Source: JBAZJI01 sp964596325 (GTDB lineage: Bacteria > Patescibacteriota > Minisyncoccia > Minisyncoccales > JAGOPM01). Taken from it: a stretch of DNA of 64,000 bases. The stretch lies in NCBI GenBank assembly GCA_964596325.1, contig CAZQSQ010000001.1:97354-161353 (forward strand), read 5' to 3'. The position numbers were made by a program, and so were the translations under genes. The notes beneath the pieces are model-generated. The model ran no database searches. It saw only the letters and a program-made list of their open reading frames with translations, and was not told the DNA's origin. Below are positions 53,985-61,888 of this stretch, one piece after another. Position 1 is the stretch's first letter. Each line of letters starts with the position of its first letter.

Positions 53985-54010
53985 AAGAGCTGCTCGGCTG
54001 GGCAGCTCTT
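53985..54010 (+). terminator. Terminator of the PEGA gene
   Basis: Perfect 9-bp stem AAGAGCTGC / GCAGCTCTT followed by TT and GC-poor sequence. Confidence 0.8.
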
Positions 54011-54066
54011 TTGCTTGGCGCAAGACTCGCAAAACCCGGCTATAAATTCCCGAAAATAAAATAATG

Positions 54067-54075
54067 TGTTACAAT
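54067..54075 (+). promoter_or_regulatory. Extended -10 promoter of the MATE exporter gene
   Basis: TG-T-TACAAT on the plus strand, with no good -35. Predicted transcription start is only about 4 bases before the ATG. Confidence 0.5.
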
Positions 54076-54085
54076 TTGAAACGTT

Positions 54086-55435
54086 ATGGATTCTGAAAAA
54101 TTAGGTAAGGACAATGTAATATCACTACTCTTCAAACTGGCCCTGCCTTCCATTATGGGTTCGCTGGTTTTTAGCCTTTACATGATTACTGATGCTATAT
54201 TCATCGAGCGCAACTGTGGCACCACGGCCCTGGCCGGAGTTTTTATAACCTTCCCAGCCTATATGATAATGACTTCCTTTTCCAATATGCTGGGCTTGGG
54301 CGCCTCTTCAATGATTTCGCGCTTCTTGGGAGAAAAAAATCTCGAAGGCGTAAAAAAGGCGTTTGGTAATTACTTGCTCCTGGTATTTGCGAGTGCAATT
54401 TTTGTGACTGCCGTCAGTTTGGTTTTTATGAAACCGATTTTACAGGTCTTCGGGGCCAGCAGCAGCACCTTGCCCTTTTCCATGGAGTATATGCGCATCA
54501 TCTTTACTGGAGCGCTCTTTTTTATGTTTGGGGATTCGAGCAACGCCATAATCCGCTCCGAGGGCGGCGCCAAATACACTATGACTTGGATTATTATTTC
54601 CTCTTTAACCAACGTCTTCCTTGATTGGTATTTTATGGTGCCCTTAAAAATGGGGGTCACGGGTGCGGCTTTGGCAACCCTGTTGGCCAGCGTCATGCTC
54701 TTTGCCGCCAATATTTATTATTTTGCCCGCATTAAAACAAAAATTAATCTGGCCGAAGCCCATTTCCGGCTTGATCCGCAAATAAGCAAAAATATTTTCA
54801 AGGTTGGTTTTTCTACCTTTACGGCCCAATTCGTCAACAGTGGCCGCGCCGCGATACTCAACCATTTATTGGCCTTTTACGGCGGCGATTTAGCCATAGC
54901 CGCCTACGGCATCTTAATGAATATTTTTATGTTTATCGCTATCCCGATTTCCGGCTTGATGCAGGGCATGCAGCCCATCTTGGGATACAATTATGGCGCT
55001 AAGCTCTATAAGCGCGCCAAAGAATCCATGATCTTAACGCTTAAATGGGGCACAATCTTCATTACCATTGTTTCCTTGCTCCTTATTATCTTTCCGAAAA
55101 ATGTCCTTGCTATTTTTACGACAGACCAAGCCTTAATCGAAATGACCGCCTTCGCCCTTGTTTTATTCTCTGTTACTAATCCGCTAACCGCCGTCCAAAT
55201 GATTTCGGGAGGTATTTTTCAAGCTTTGGGCAAAGCCAAGCAAGCCACTATCCTGCCCTTAATCCGCCAATTATTTATTTTAATCCCCTTAATCGTGGTT
55301 TTATCCAAATTCTGGGGCCTAAATGGCATCTGGTATTCTTTCCCCTTGGCGGATATCTTTGGAGTTATAATTGTCGGATATATTCTGCTAAGGGAGCTCA
55401 AACGCTTCGACAGGCTCATAGCCAAAACCGCCTGA
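54086..55435 (+). CDS. MATE family multidrug/cation exporter
   Basis: 449 residues with about 12 membrane spans in two related halves. Signature segments are LALPSIMGSLVFSLYMITDAIFI in span 1 and the matching KVGFSTFTAQFVNSGRAAILNH in the second half, plus GVTGAALATLLASV and GLMQGMQPILGYNYGA. It exports drugs or metabolites in exchange for Na+ or H+. It resembles the MepA/DinF branch. The message looks leaderless. Confidence 0.92.
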   Translation: MDSEKLGKDNVISLLFKLALPSIMGSLVFSLYMITDAIFIERNCGTTALAGVFITFPAYMIMTSFSNMLGLGASSMISRFLGEKNLEGVKKAFGNYLLLVFASAIFVTAVSLVFMKPILQVFGASSSTLPFSMEYMRIIFTGALFFMFGDSSNAIIRSEGGAKYTMTWIIISSLTNVFLDWYFMVPLKMGVTGAALATLLASVMLFAANIYYFARIKTKINLAEAHFRLDPQISKNIFKVGFSTFTAQFVNSGRAAILNHLLAFYGGDLAIAAYGILMNIFMFIAIPISGLMQGMQPILGYNYGAKLYKRAKESMILTLKWGTIFITIVSLLLIIFPKNVLAIFTTDQALIEMTAFALVLFSVTNPLTAVQMISGGIFQALGKAKQATILPLIRQLFILIPLIVVLSKFWGLNGIWYSFPLADIFGVIIVGYILLRELKRFDRLIAKTA

Positions 55436-55441
55436 TAATCC

Positions 55442-55464
55442 AAGCCAAGCCTCGCGCTTGGCTT
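55442..55464 (+). terminator. Terminator of the MATE gene
   Basis: Stem AAGCCAAGC / GCTTGGCTT, loop CTCGC, followed by TTTT. Confidence 0.88.
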
Positions 55465-55528
55465 TTTTATTTTCTGTGCTAACCTTTATTGCACTTGAAA
55501 AATTTAACATTTAATAAGGAGGTTAATA

Positions 55529-56791
55529 ATGCCGGTAAAAGCGATTGTTGGTTTGCAATGGGGTGATGAGGGCAAGGGAAAACTAGCCGACATCATGGGT
55601 GATTGGGCTGATATTGCCGTGCGTTGCCAAGGCGGAGCCAATGCCGGGCACAGCGTTTGGCGCGATGGGCAGGAATACCATTTCCACCAAATCCCCTCCG
55701 CCATCTTAAATCCCAAAACCCTTTGCCTGATTGGCAATGGAGCGGTTGTTGATTTGGTTGCCCTTTACAAAGAAGTAAATGATTTGCAGGCCAAGGGCAT
55801 TGATGTTTTGAAGCGCCTCGTAATTTCCGACGCCGCACATCTGGTTTTGCCAAAGCATATTGCCATGGAGGCTGATGCGGAAAATAAATTCATTGGCACC
55901 ACTGGGCGCGGTATTGGACCATGCTATAGGGACAAGATTGGCAGGCATGGCCTGCGTTGCGGAGATATTTACCCGATCGAAGATTTCAAGGCCATACCGC
56001 CAGAAAAATTCGATGAGTTTGCGCAAGCTTTTGATATGTTTCTCGTTGGGCAAAATATCCAAGACACGGTCGCCTTGCTTCACAAAGCCTGGCGAGAGGG
56101 TAAAAACATTTTGCTCGAAGGTGCCCAAGGTGCCATGCTCGACATTGACCACGGCACTTACCCGTTTGTAACCAGTTCCAACACTACTACTCCGGGGCTC
56201 TTGGCCGGCTGCGGCTTGCCACGGGCTGATGAAGTGCATGGGGTCTTCAAGGCTTTCTCCACGCGCGTGGGCAATGGCCCATTCCTAACTGAGCTCTTTG
56301 AAAATGATTCCAACCGCCAAATCCTGCAAGGGGAATTTGGCCAACCAGGCGCCGAATTCGGCACTACCACTGGCCGCCAAAGAAGAATCGGCTGGCTGGA
56401 TCTGGTACAGCTAAAACGAATGATGCTCATCAATGGCGTTACGCACCTGCACATGACTAAAGCCGACTGCCTTTCTGCAATTCAAGAACAAATTCTTGTT
56501 TGCGTGGGGTACACTGATCCGATTTCCTCAGTAATTGGCAGCGAACCGCAATGCTACCCAATCAGCCAATCCGATTTTGAATCAATGCGCATTTGGCCCC
56601 AATATCAAAGATTTACTCCTTGGTCAGATGTTTCCAAATGCCAAACCGCTGAAGATTTGCCACTCGAGCTCTGGAGTTATATTCAATACATCAATAAAAA
56701 CCTTGAGCAGCAAATCAACACCATTGGCGTTGGCCCCGACCGCGACCAGACAATAAGCTTGGCCAACAAATTCGCCTCCCGCTATAAATAA
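55529..56791 (+). CDS. purA: Adenylosuccinate synthetase
   Basis: 420 residues. Catalytic Asp13 (LQWGDEGKGK) and His41 (GGANAGHSVW) are present, as are GTTGRGIGP, FVTSSNTTTPG and TTTGRQRRIGWLD; the guanine-specificity motif TKAD replaces the usual TKLD. It makes adenylosuccinate from IMP, Asp and GTP. Retention of Asp13 argues against the phage PurZ variant. AAGGAGG precedes the ATG, unlike most core genes here. No other purine-synthesis genes are in the window, so a salvage role (IMP to AMP) is plausible. Confidence 0.95.
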   Translation: MPVKAIVGLQWGDEGKGKLADIMGDWADIAVRCQGGANAGHSVWRDGQEYHFHQIPSAILNPKTLCLIGNGAVVDLVALYKEVNDLQAKGIDVLKRLVISDAAHLVLPKHIAMEADAENKFIGTTGRGIGPCYRDKIGRHGLRCGDIYPIEDFKAIPPEKFDEFAQAFDMFLVGQNIQDTVALLHKAWREGKNILLEGAQGAMLDIDHGTYPFVTSSNTTTPGLLAGCGLPRADEVHGVFKAFSTRVGNGPFLTELFENDSNRQILQGEFGQPGAEFGTTTGRQRRIGWLDLVQLKRMMLINGVTHLHMTKADCLSAIQEQILVCVGYTDPISSVIGSEPQCYPISQSDFESMRIWPQYQRFTPWSDVSKCQTAEDLPLELWSYIQYINKNLEQQINTIGVGPDRDQTISLANKFASRYK

Positions 56792-56800
56792 TAAATACCT

Positions 56801-56822
56801 AGCCCGTTAAAAGGGCTTTTTT
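56801..56822 (+). terminator. Terminator of purA
   Basis: AGCCC / GGGCT stem with a 7-base loop followed by six T residues. Confidence 0.8.
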
Positions 56823-56868
56823 ATTAAATTCAATTAGTCTTTCCTTAAAATATTTTCGACTCTAAAAT

Positions 56869-56894
56869 AATAATCCGCCTTTGGGCGGATTATT
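56869..56894. terminator. Bidirectional terminator between purA and the alkyltransferase-like gene
   Basis: Perfect 11-bp stem AATAATCCGCC / GGCGGATTATT, loop TTTG, between convergent genes. Confidence 0.8.
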
Positions 56895-57103
56895 TATGGT
56901 TTCCAAACGATACTTTTGAAATTTTTTATAGAATCATCTTCATTAAATNNNNNNNNNNNNNNNNNNNNNNNNNNNNNNNNNNNNNNNNNNNNNNNNNNNN
57001 NNNNNNNNNNNNNNNNNNNNNNNNNNNNNNNNNNNNNNNNNNNNNNNNTTATGGTTTCCAAACGATACTTTTGAAATTTTTTATAGAATCATCTTCATTA
57101 AAT
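56894..57103. other. Scaffold gap: 100 N between two identical 55-bp copies
   Basis: Bases 56894-56948 equal 57049-57103 and N fills 56949-57048. This is the same 55-base overlap as at 30.4 kb. Both copies include the 3' end of the alkyltransferase-like gene, so that end appears twice by artefact. Confidence 0.95.
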
Positions 57104-57405
57104 TCTATTCCTTCTTCGGCCAGATGCTTTTTCTGCCAAGTTTTGCCGCCGAATTTATAGCCATAGGTCAGGCGCCCAAGCGAGCCCACGACTTTATAAC
57201 AAGGAATTTTCTCATCAACATTTTGCTGTAAAATCCACCCGACATTGCGCGGGTTGGGCACCTGGCAATATCTGGCCACCAGGCCATAAGTCACCACCCT
57301 ACCTCTGGGAATTTTTTTCAAAAAATCAAAAACCTTATCCTTAAGCAAAGAAAGTTTTTTGCCGGGCCTTGATTGTTTTTTGCTGACAAAAAAATTACTT
57401 TCCAT
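57049..57405 (-). CDS. MGMT/alkyltransferase-like DNA-binding protein, 118 aa
   Basis: Start ATG at 57405 (MESNFFVSKKQ). It matches the C-terminal DNA-binding and active-site domain of O6-alkylguanine-DNA alkyltransferases: FLKKIPRGRVVTYGLVARYC, NPRNVGWIL and a PCYKVVGSLGRL in place of PCHRV, with the reactive Cys69 retained and Arg-x changed. The usual N-terminal domain is absent. A repair methyltransferase is possible, while the altered His to Tyr leaves activity open. The start overlaps the GIY-YIG gene by 11 bases. Confidence 0.82.
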   Translation of the reverse strand: MESNFFVSKKQSRPGKKLSLLKDKVFDFLKKIPRGRVVTYGLVARYCQVPNPRNVGWILQQNVDEKIPCYKVVGSLGRLTYGYKFGGKTWQKKHLAEEGIEFNEDDSIKNFKSIVWKP

Positions 57406-57643
57406 ATCGCAAAAGCGCAATTTTGCTTTGTCTGTCCAAAGCTTTGATTCTGGCCTCCTCGCGGCAAGCCGCCGCGCGGGTTTTGAATTTCCGCGAATAA
57501 ACCAATTTTACTGGCCGGCGAGCCCTCGTATATTTGGCCCCCAATTTAGAATTATTATGCTCAGTGAGGCGGCGCTGTAAATCAGTGGCTATACCGCAAT
57601 ATAAAGTTTTATCTTTACATTCTACGATATAAGTAAAATACAT
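57395..57643 (-). CDS. GIY-YIG domain protein (UPF0213/YhbQ-like), 82 aa
   Basis: A single-domain GIY-YIG protein: the first strand reads FTYIVECKDKTLYCGIATDLQRRLTEHN with the Tyr, Gly and Arg positions of the family, then ARRPVKLVYSRKFKTRAAACREEARIKAL with the Glu. Members are small nuclease-like proteins of uncertain role. It is coupled with the alkyltransferase-like gene, which suggests a DNA-damage context. Confidence 0.88.
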   Translation of the reverse strand: MYFTYIVECKDKTLYCGIATDLQRRLTEHNNSKLGAKYTRARRPVKLVYSRKFKTRAAACREEARIKALDRQSKIALLRYGK

Positions 57644-57655
57644 AACTAATCATAA

Positions 57656-57678
57656 CAAAAAAGGCGCGTTTGCGCCTA
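57656..57678 (-). terminator. Terminator of the CaCA exchanger gene
   Basis: Stem AGGCGC / GCGCCT with loop GTTT and TTTTTTG on the minus strand, overlapping the stop codon. Confidence 0.8.
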
Positions 57679-58953
57679 TAGCGGACCGATTAGTCCTTTA
57701 AGTAAATTGATCGAACCGTCGCGTTCGAGCAAATAAAGCACGTAGACTACATAAGGCAAAAAGAGAAATAATCCTTTCTGCCAAGTGAGTTTGTGCTTCG
57801 GCTTAAGCACCGCCAAGGAAAACCACAAAAGAAACATGGCAACAAAAGCCGCAGCGCAGTCAATCAAGGCATTGGTATTAAAGGGCACACCAGCTTTACT
57901 AATGAAAGTACGCACAATCGCACTGGCGCCCAAAACCATCAGGATATCAAGGATATCTGCCCCGATAATATTGCCGATGCCTAAAGCATAACGCTTCTTG
58001 GCTACGGCAGAAACCGAAACAGCAAACTCCGGAGCGGATGTTCCCATTGCCACAATGGTTAAACCAATAAAGGTATCGGTAAAGCCAGCCATCTTCGCCA
58101 AGCTCGCAGCCGAAGAAACCAAGAATTTTGCCCCGAACACCAATGACACAAATCCGGCAATCATTACAAAAATCGCTCCGGAAATTTTCTTGCTCTTCTG
58201 CTCTTTGCTCAAATTCCGGTATTCATTTTCCTCTACGGGCTTTCCCTTCTGTTCGCGCCTCATGTCACAAGCGACATACCACAACCAAAGACCAAAAAAC
58301 ACAATCAAGATGAGACCATCAAGCCATGTAAGCATTCCGTCCCAGCTTAAGAGCACGAGCAAAACAATAGAACCCATTGCAAACCATGTCTTAACAGCCG
58401 CATGCGGCGGAACATCAACTTGGGCCGGTCCCTCGATTTGTTCTGTTTCCTTGGAGTGCCTTTTATGGCCCAATCTCCGGCGGCCTTTTGACCAAATCTT
58501 GATGCGCTCACTAAAAAAGGGCCAAAGAACAATCATGGAGGCGCAACCAACAATACCTAAGGTATTAAAGGTATAGCTTCCGACCGCATTGCCTATTGCG
58601 AAATCAATGTTATCAACGCCCGCCGATACTGAGGTCAGATTGGTAAACAACTCCGGAAAGGTTGTCCCGGGAGATACGAACAAAACCCCGATAGCAAACA
58701 GGGTCATGCCAAAAATCAAACCGATTACCGATGCGCCCTGAATAACCCAATCAGATCCGTACATCAGCAAGAAAACTGCCAGAATGAGCAGGGCCACTTG
58801 AAATAGCCAGAATTCACCTGCAGCGCCGCCGGTTATTAAAAATACTATACCGAGGGAAACTGCGAGACCAATGGCAATCCAATCTTTGACCGATAAACGC
58901 TCACCGACAGATTCCAAAGCGCGGGCAATGAGCTCTCTTGATTTCTTGACCAA
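57676..58953 (-). CDS. CaCA-family (Na+/Ca2+ exchanger-like) transporter, 425 aa
   Basis: About 10-11 membrane spans with the two alpha repeats: FVSPGTTFPELFTNLTSVSAG...GNAVGSYTFN in the first half and MGTSAPEFAVSVSAVAKKR...GNIIGADILDIL in the second. A charged cytoplasmic loop lies between (KGRRRLGHKRHSKETEQ). It should exchange Ca2+ or a similar cation for Na+ or H+. The start is TTG at 58953, supported by AAAGGAGG 7 bases upstream; no suitable ATG is closer to that site. Confidence 0.9.
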   Translation of the reverse strand: MVKKSRELIARALESVGERLSVKDWIAIGLAVSLGIVFLITGGAAGEFWLFQVALLILAVFLLMYGSDWVIQGASVIGLIFGMTLFAIGVLFVSPGTTFPELFTNLTSVSAGVDNIDFAIGNAVGSYTFNTLGIVGCASMIVLWPFFSERIKIWSKGRRRLGHKRHSKETEQIEGPAQVDVPPHAAVKTWFAMGSIVLLVLLSWDGMLTWLDGLILIVFFGLWLWYVACDMRREQKGKPVEENEYRNLSKEQKSKKISGAIFVMIAGFVSLVFGAKFLVSSAASLAKMAGFTDTFIGLTIVAMGTSAPEFAVSVSAVAKKRYALGIGNIIGADILDILMVLGASAIVRTFISKAGVPFNTNALIDCAAAFVAMFLLWFSLAVLKPKHKLTWQKGLFLFLPYVVYVLYLLERDGSINLLKGLIGPL

Positions 58954-59073
58954 ATTTCCTCCTTTTCTGAAATAAAAGAACGGATTCCAAAGCTCCTTTT
59001 AGTTCTCCCGGCCATTTGGCATTCGGGCAAGCTTTGTTACTTTTACGATATTTTCCCGCTTTTGTAAATATAC

Positions 59074-59099
59074 AAAAACAGCGTTTAGACGCTGTTTTT
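59074..59099 (-). terminator. Terminator of the zinc-ribbon gene operon
   Basis: Perfect 10-bp stem AAAAACAGCG / CGCTGTTTTT with a 6-base loop. Confidence 0.9.
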
Positions 59100-59104
59100 C
59101 TAAA

Positions 59105-59314
59105 TCAAGCTTCCCATTCCACCCTGGGGGAACCGCCGTATTGGTCGATAAAAGCGGTTGAGCGATTGCAGGCTGGGCAAGCGCGCCCCTCCGCATCGGT
59201 CGCACCGTTGGTTATAAAGACCTTGCCGCAAACCGGGCAAGTTACAGCCAGAACTGCGCCATAAATATCTTCGGTTTTGCCTAAATAATATTTATCTATC
59301 TCCCGTTTTTCCAT
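59105..59314 (-). CDS. Small zinc-ribbon protein, 69 aa
   Basis: Two CxxC pairs (TCPVCGKVF and RACPACNRS, about 19 residues apart) form a probable zinc ribbon; the rest is hydrophilic. No family name can be given. It starts 10 bases after the lysozyme-inhibitor-like gene and shares its terminator, so the two are one transcript. Confidence 0.72.
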   Translation of the reverse strand: MEKREIDKYYLGKTEDIYGAVLAVTCPVCGKVFITNGATDAEGRACPACNRSTAFIDQYGGSPRVEWEA

Positions 59315-59324
59315 GCTATTTTGG

Positions 59325-59705
59325 TTATTTTGTAAGGCAGCCGCTTATTGTGGTTGTCCCATTTTCTTCGATAAAGGCCGTGTCACCCTTGTTCCAAAAA
59401 ACAAAATTCTCCTGAGCGTCAGCATAACGCGCACCCGAGCCAGACATGGCTCTGGGCAGTTCGATTTTACGCCCATCGCTTATTTGCAAAACGACTTTCT
59501 GGGGATCGTCATTATGAAAATCCGCCTTGATAACAATGCCCTTGTCGCAATTAAAAACTGCTGAAATTATATTCTCACTTGGCGTTGTTGTTGAATTATT
59601 TATTTCCTGAACCGCCGGAGGATTTGTTTTGGGCTGGTTAACATACCAATACCCCGCTCCGACAACAATAACTACGAACAAGATGAGAGCTATTTTTATG
59701 TTCAT
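59325..59705 (-). CDS. MliC-like lysozyme inhibitor domain protein, 126 aa
   Basis: An N-terminal membrane/signal helix (about 4-22, IALILFVVIVVGAGYWYV) is followed by a domain with the MliC layout: VFNCDKGIVIKADF, VVLQISDGRKIELPRAMSGSGARYAD, NFVFWNKGDTAFIEE and the closing SGC. The two Cys (in FNCD and SGC) bracket the domain as in the family. MliC/PliC proteins bind c-type lysozyme in the periplasm or on the surface. It may protect the cell's wall against host or predator lysozyme; that role is inferred. Confidence 0.8.
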   Translation of the reverse strand: MNIKIALILFVVIVVGAGYWYVNQPKTNPPAVQEINNSTTTPSENIISAVFNCDKGIVIKADFHNDDPQKVVLQISDGRKIELPRAMSGSGARYADAQENFVFWNKGDTAFIEENGTTTISGCLTK

Positions 59706-59716
59706 AATTTTTTATT

Positions 59717-60502
59717 CTACTTTTTATTTTCTAAAATATAATAATTATCTTTTCTATCATCAGAATTAAAAATAATTTCCGACGGAAAGTTGATTGCTCC
59801 GTTTTTTACTTCTGCAAACAAAAGATCTTTTTTCTGAAAAAAATAAAATTCTCCTTCTTGCATTTCATAGGTCTTATCCATGGCGAGCAATTCTATTTTT
59901 ACAACTGGATTGATGGCAAACCCCTTGGAACCCAAAAAATCACATTGAACATCATAATAATAAATTGCCTTTTTATCATTCTGCTTATTGTTATCGTCCG
60001 GAATTTTAATCTCAAATTGTTTTTCAAATCCATCAAGATAAATAGAATATTTATTGTCTGACAATGGAAATAAAGCTCCGAAGTGCTTCCCGTCATCTGA
60101 AAAAGACATGCACACAGGATTTCTATCATCTATCTTTTCCCCATCTAATATTAGATTATTATCAGAAAGATAAGCAATTCTTTTGGCATCATTAGAAAAA
60201 ATCATTTTACCAATATAACCAGTCGGACCAACCAATATATCATTAATAAAGAGATACTGCCCATATCTTGTTTTGCTTGGCACAAGACTAAAATCAAAAA
60301 TGTGATCAGACTTTTCAAAAGACCTTTGGCAGTAATGTTTTCCGTCTGGAGATGTTGCTTCAAAATGGCAATCAGAAAAATGCGGAATAAATGGAAAGAG
60401 TGTCCACGGGCCTAAAAGTGACAAAACAGATATTATCGCGATGCCAATAATTAAAATTATTTTTATTGTCCTACTCGCATTTATTTTATTTTGTAATTGC
60501 AT
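59717..60502 (-). CDS. Membrane-anchored beta-propeller-like protein, 261 aa
   Basis: One N-terminal span (about 13-35, IKIILIIGIAIISVLSLLGPW) then a soluble region with repeated SxDxK(H/R)(F/I)...L strand patterns (SPDGKHYCQRSF, SNDAKRIAYLSDNNLI, SDDGKHFGALFPLSDNKYSIYLDG), reminiscent of TolB/WD40 blades. Too short for a full propeller. Function unknown; followed by the MliC-like gene 11 bases later. Confidence 0.65.
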   Translation of the reverse strand: MQLQNKINASRTIKIILIIGIAIISVLSLLGPWTLFPFIPHFSDCHFEATSPDGKHYCQRSFEKSDHIFDFSLVPSKTRYGQYLFINDILVGPTGYIGKMIFSNDAKRIAYLSDNNLILDGEKIDDRNPVCMSFSDDGKHFGALFPLSDNKYSIYLDGFEKQFEIKIPDDNNKQNDKKAIYYYDVQCDFLGSKGFAINPVVKIELLAMDKTYEMQEGEFYFFQKKDLLFAEVKNGAINFPSEIIFNSDDRKDNYYILENKK

Positions 60503-60533
60503 GCTTCTTTTATTATGGCACTAATTGCCACCT

Positions 60534-61007
60534 TTATACTTGCACGAATATCACCACATAATTATGCCCCCACTTCTCGGCACATTTGGGGCAGCTGGTG
60601 TAGTAAAAATAATACTTCTTCGATTTTTTATTAATCCCGGCCAAATATTTTTCAGTTTGCTCAATCCATTTGGGCACATCCTGATACGGCCCATCAAAAA
60701 CCTTGCTGATAAAATCTCCGCTTAATTTCACATTCTCCATTCCGGGCACCTCCTTGCTAACACTTAAAAAAATTTCTGACTTCCAAGGGCTGGGGTCATA
60801 GGCCAAGAGCATGGAATCATCCATTAAAGCTCCAGCCTTTTCCGCTTCCGTGCAAAGCTTGGTCACCGCCGCGCCAAAAACCCAAGGCAAAGGCATATGC
60901 AAAAACTGCGGGATTGATTTTGTAATAAATAATTTATTGGTCCACGTGTGGGTTTTATTCTCCCAGCCGGTAGGATCAAACTTTGGGCAACATTCGTCTT
61001 TGTTCAT
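60534..61007 (-). CDS. Hypothetical protein, possibly GyrI-like, 157 aa
   Basis: Two Cys pairs (ECCPKFDP at the N-terminus; SCPKCAEKWG near the C-terminus) flank a region whose VFDGPYQDVPKWIEQTEKYL segment resembles the GPY motif of GyrI/effector-binding domains. The fold assignment is weak and the ligand is unknown. There is no signal peptide, so it is cytoplasmic. Confidence 0.5.
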   Translation of the reverse strand: MNKDECCPKFDPTGWENKTHTWTNKLFITKSIPQFLHMPLPWVFGAAVTKLCTEAEKAGALMDDSMLLAYDPSPWKSEIFLSVSKEVPGMENVKLSGDFISKVFDGPYQDVPKWIEQTEKYLAGINKKSKKYYFYYTSCPKCAEKWGHNYVVIFVQV

Positions 61008-61076
61008 AATATTTTTATAATCACCAATATATTTAATAATATCGACTTATTTTACCACTAATCAAGAATAATAAAA

Positions 61077-61095
61077 ACCCGCGACTAAGGCGGGT
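61077..61095 (-). terminator. Terminator of the MazG-like gene
   Basis: Stem ACCCGC / GCGGGT with a 7-base loop and TTTTTATT on the minus strand. Confidence 0.75.
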
Positions 61096-61105
61096 ATAAT
61101 GCTTT

Positions 61106-61732
61106 TTATTTCGGGAAACCGAGGAAATTGCGCCAGAACTTTGGGACACCTTTTTGTATGTTATCCCTCTCCAGCCAGCGCTTCTTGCCCATTTCCAGTG
61201 TTTCAGAATACGAAAGATCAAGAATGTGGCAAATCTCTCTGGTGCAGGCAATGGCCATGGCTACGTCTGCATAAATCAGGTCCATGAGCGCTGCCCGGTT
61301 CATTCCTTGCGTGTACTTTTTCCGAGCAACGCGCAAGAGTTGCAATAGAGATAGTTGGCGGCTAATGTCACAAATGAAGGCGGAAAGCACAATGTAAAAA
61401 AAGGGCCTCTCTTCATCATCTTCTACGCAACCGTCTGGGAATTTAGCGGCAAACTTTGGCTTGCCAAGATTGTAAGCCTCCTCAAAATCCCAACCGCAAA
61501 CTTGGCACATGTACTGTAAAGCAAATAGCGTATCGGAAATCTCGGTTTGCGAATAGTGGAGCAACCCTTTGATAACCATTTCTTTCACGGTCATCTCGAT
61601 TCTCTGCTCCTCAGTAAGCTCCAGCTGCATCAAGCACTTGGCTAAACCGCCAATTTGTAGGCGCAAAAAAGAATCTACAAATTGCATTCTTAGCTCCGTT
61701 CGCCAATTCCTCAGCTCCTGTAGTACGTTCAT
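61106..61732 (-). CDS. Helical protein with two MazG-like segments, 208 aa
   Basis: Two stretches resemble the closing motif of MazG-type NTP pyrophosphatases: EISDTLFALQYMCQVCGWDF then EEAYNLGKPKFAAKFP (about 64-100), and ADVAMAIACTREICHILDLS then YSETLEMGKKRWLERD (about 157-195). The EExxD/DxLF pattern is strong in the first and decayed in the second, suggesting an internal duplication. If active it would hydrolyse a non-canonical NTP, but the acidic metal ligands are incomplete. AAGGAGG precedes the ATG, and the promoter at 61774-61801 drives it. Confidence 0.5.
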   Translation of the reverse strand: MNVLQELRNWRTELRMQFVDSFLRLQIGGLAKCLMQLELTEEQRIEMTVKEMVIKGLLHYSQTEISDTLFALQYMCQVCGWDFEEAYNLGKPKFAAKFPDGCVEDDEERPFFYIVLSAFICDISRQLSLLQLLRVARKKYTQGMNRAALMDLIYADVAMAIACTREICHILDLSYSETLEMGKKRWLERDNIQKGVPKFWRNFLGFPK

Positions 61733-61773
61733 CCATCCTCCTTAAAATTTTAATACGGTTTCTCGCTATTCAT

Positions 61774-61801
61774 ATAGTAACATATATTTATAGTTTGTCA
61801 A
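61774..61801 (-). promoter_or_regulatory. Promoter of the MazG-like gene
   Basis: TTGACA, 16 bases, TACTAT on the minus strand. Confidence 0.78.
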
Positions 61802-61860
61802 TCAAAAGAATTTTTATCCTTTCCGCCCCCCCCTAAAACAACTTCTTCCAAAACAAAAAA

Positions 61861-61876
61861 CCCGCCGTTAAGCGGG
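61861..61876 (-). terminator. Terminator of the 257-aa gene
   Basis: CCCGC / GCGGG stem with a 6-base loop followed by TTTTTTG on the minus strand. Confidence 0.8.
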
Positions 61877-61888
61877 ATTGATATTTTA

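Noticed and set aside
55529..56791. PurZ (2-aminoadenylosuccinate synthase of Z-DNA phages)
   Set aside because: The catalytic Asp13 typical of PurA is kept (QWGDEGKGK), and no phage genes are nearby.
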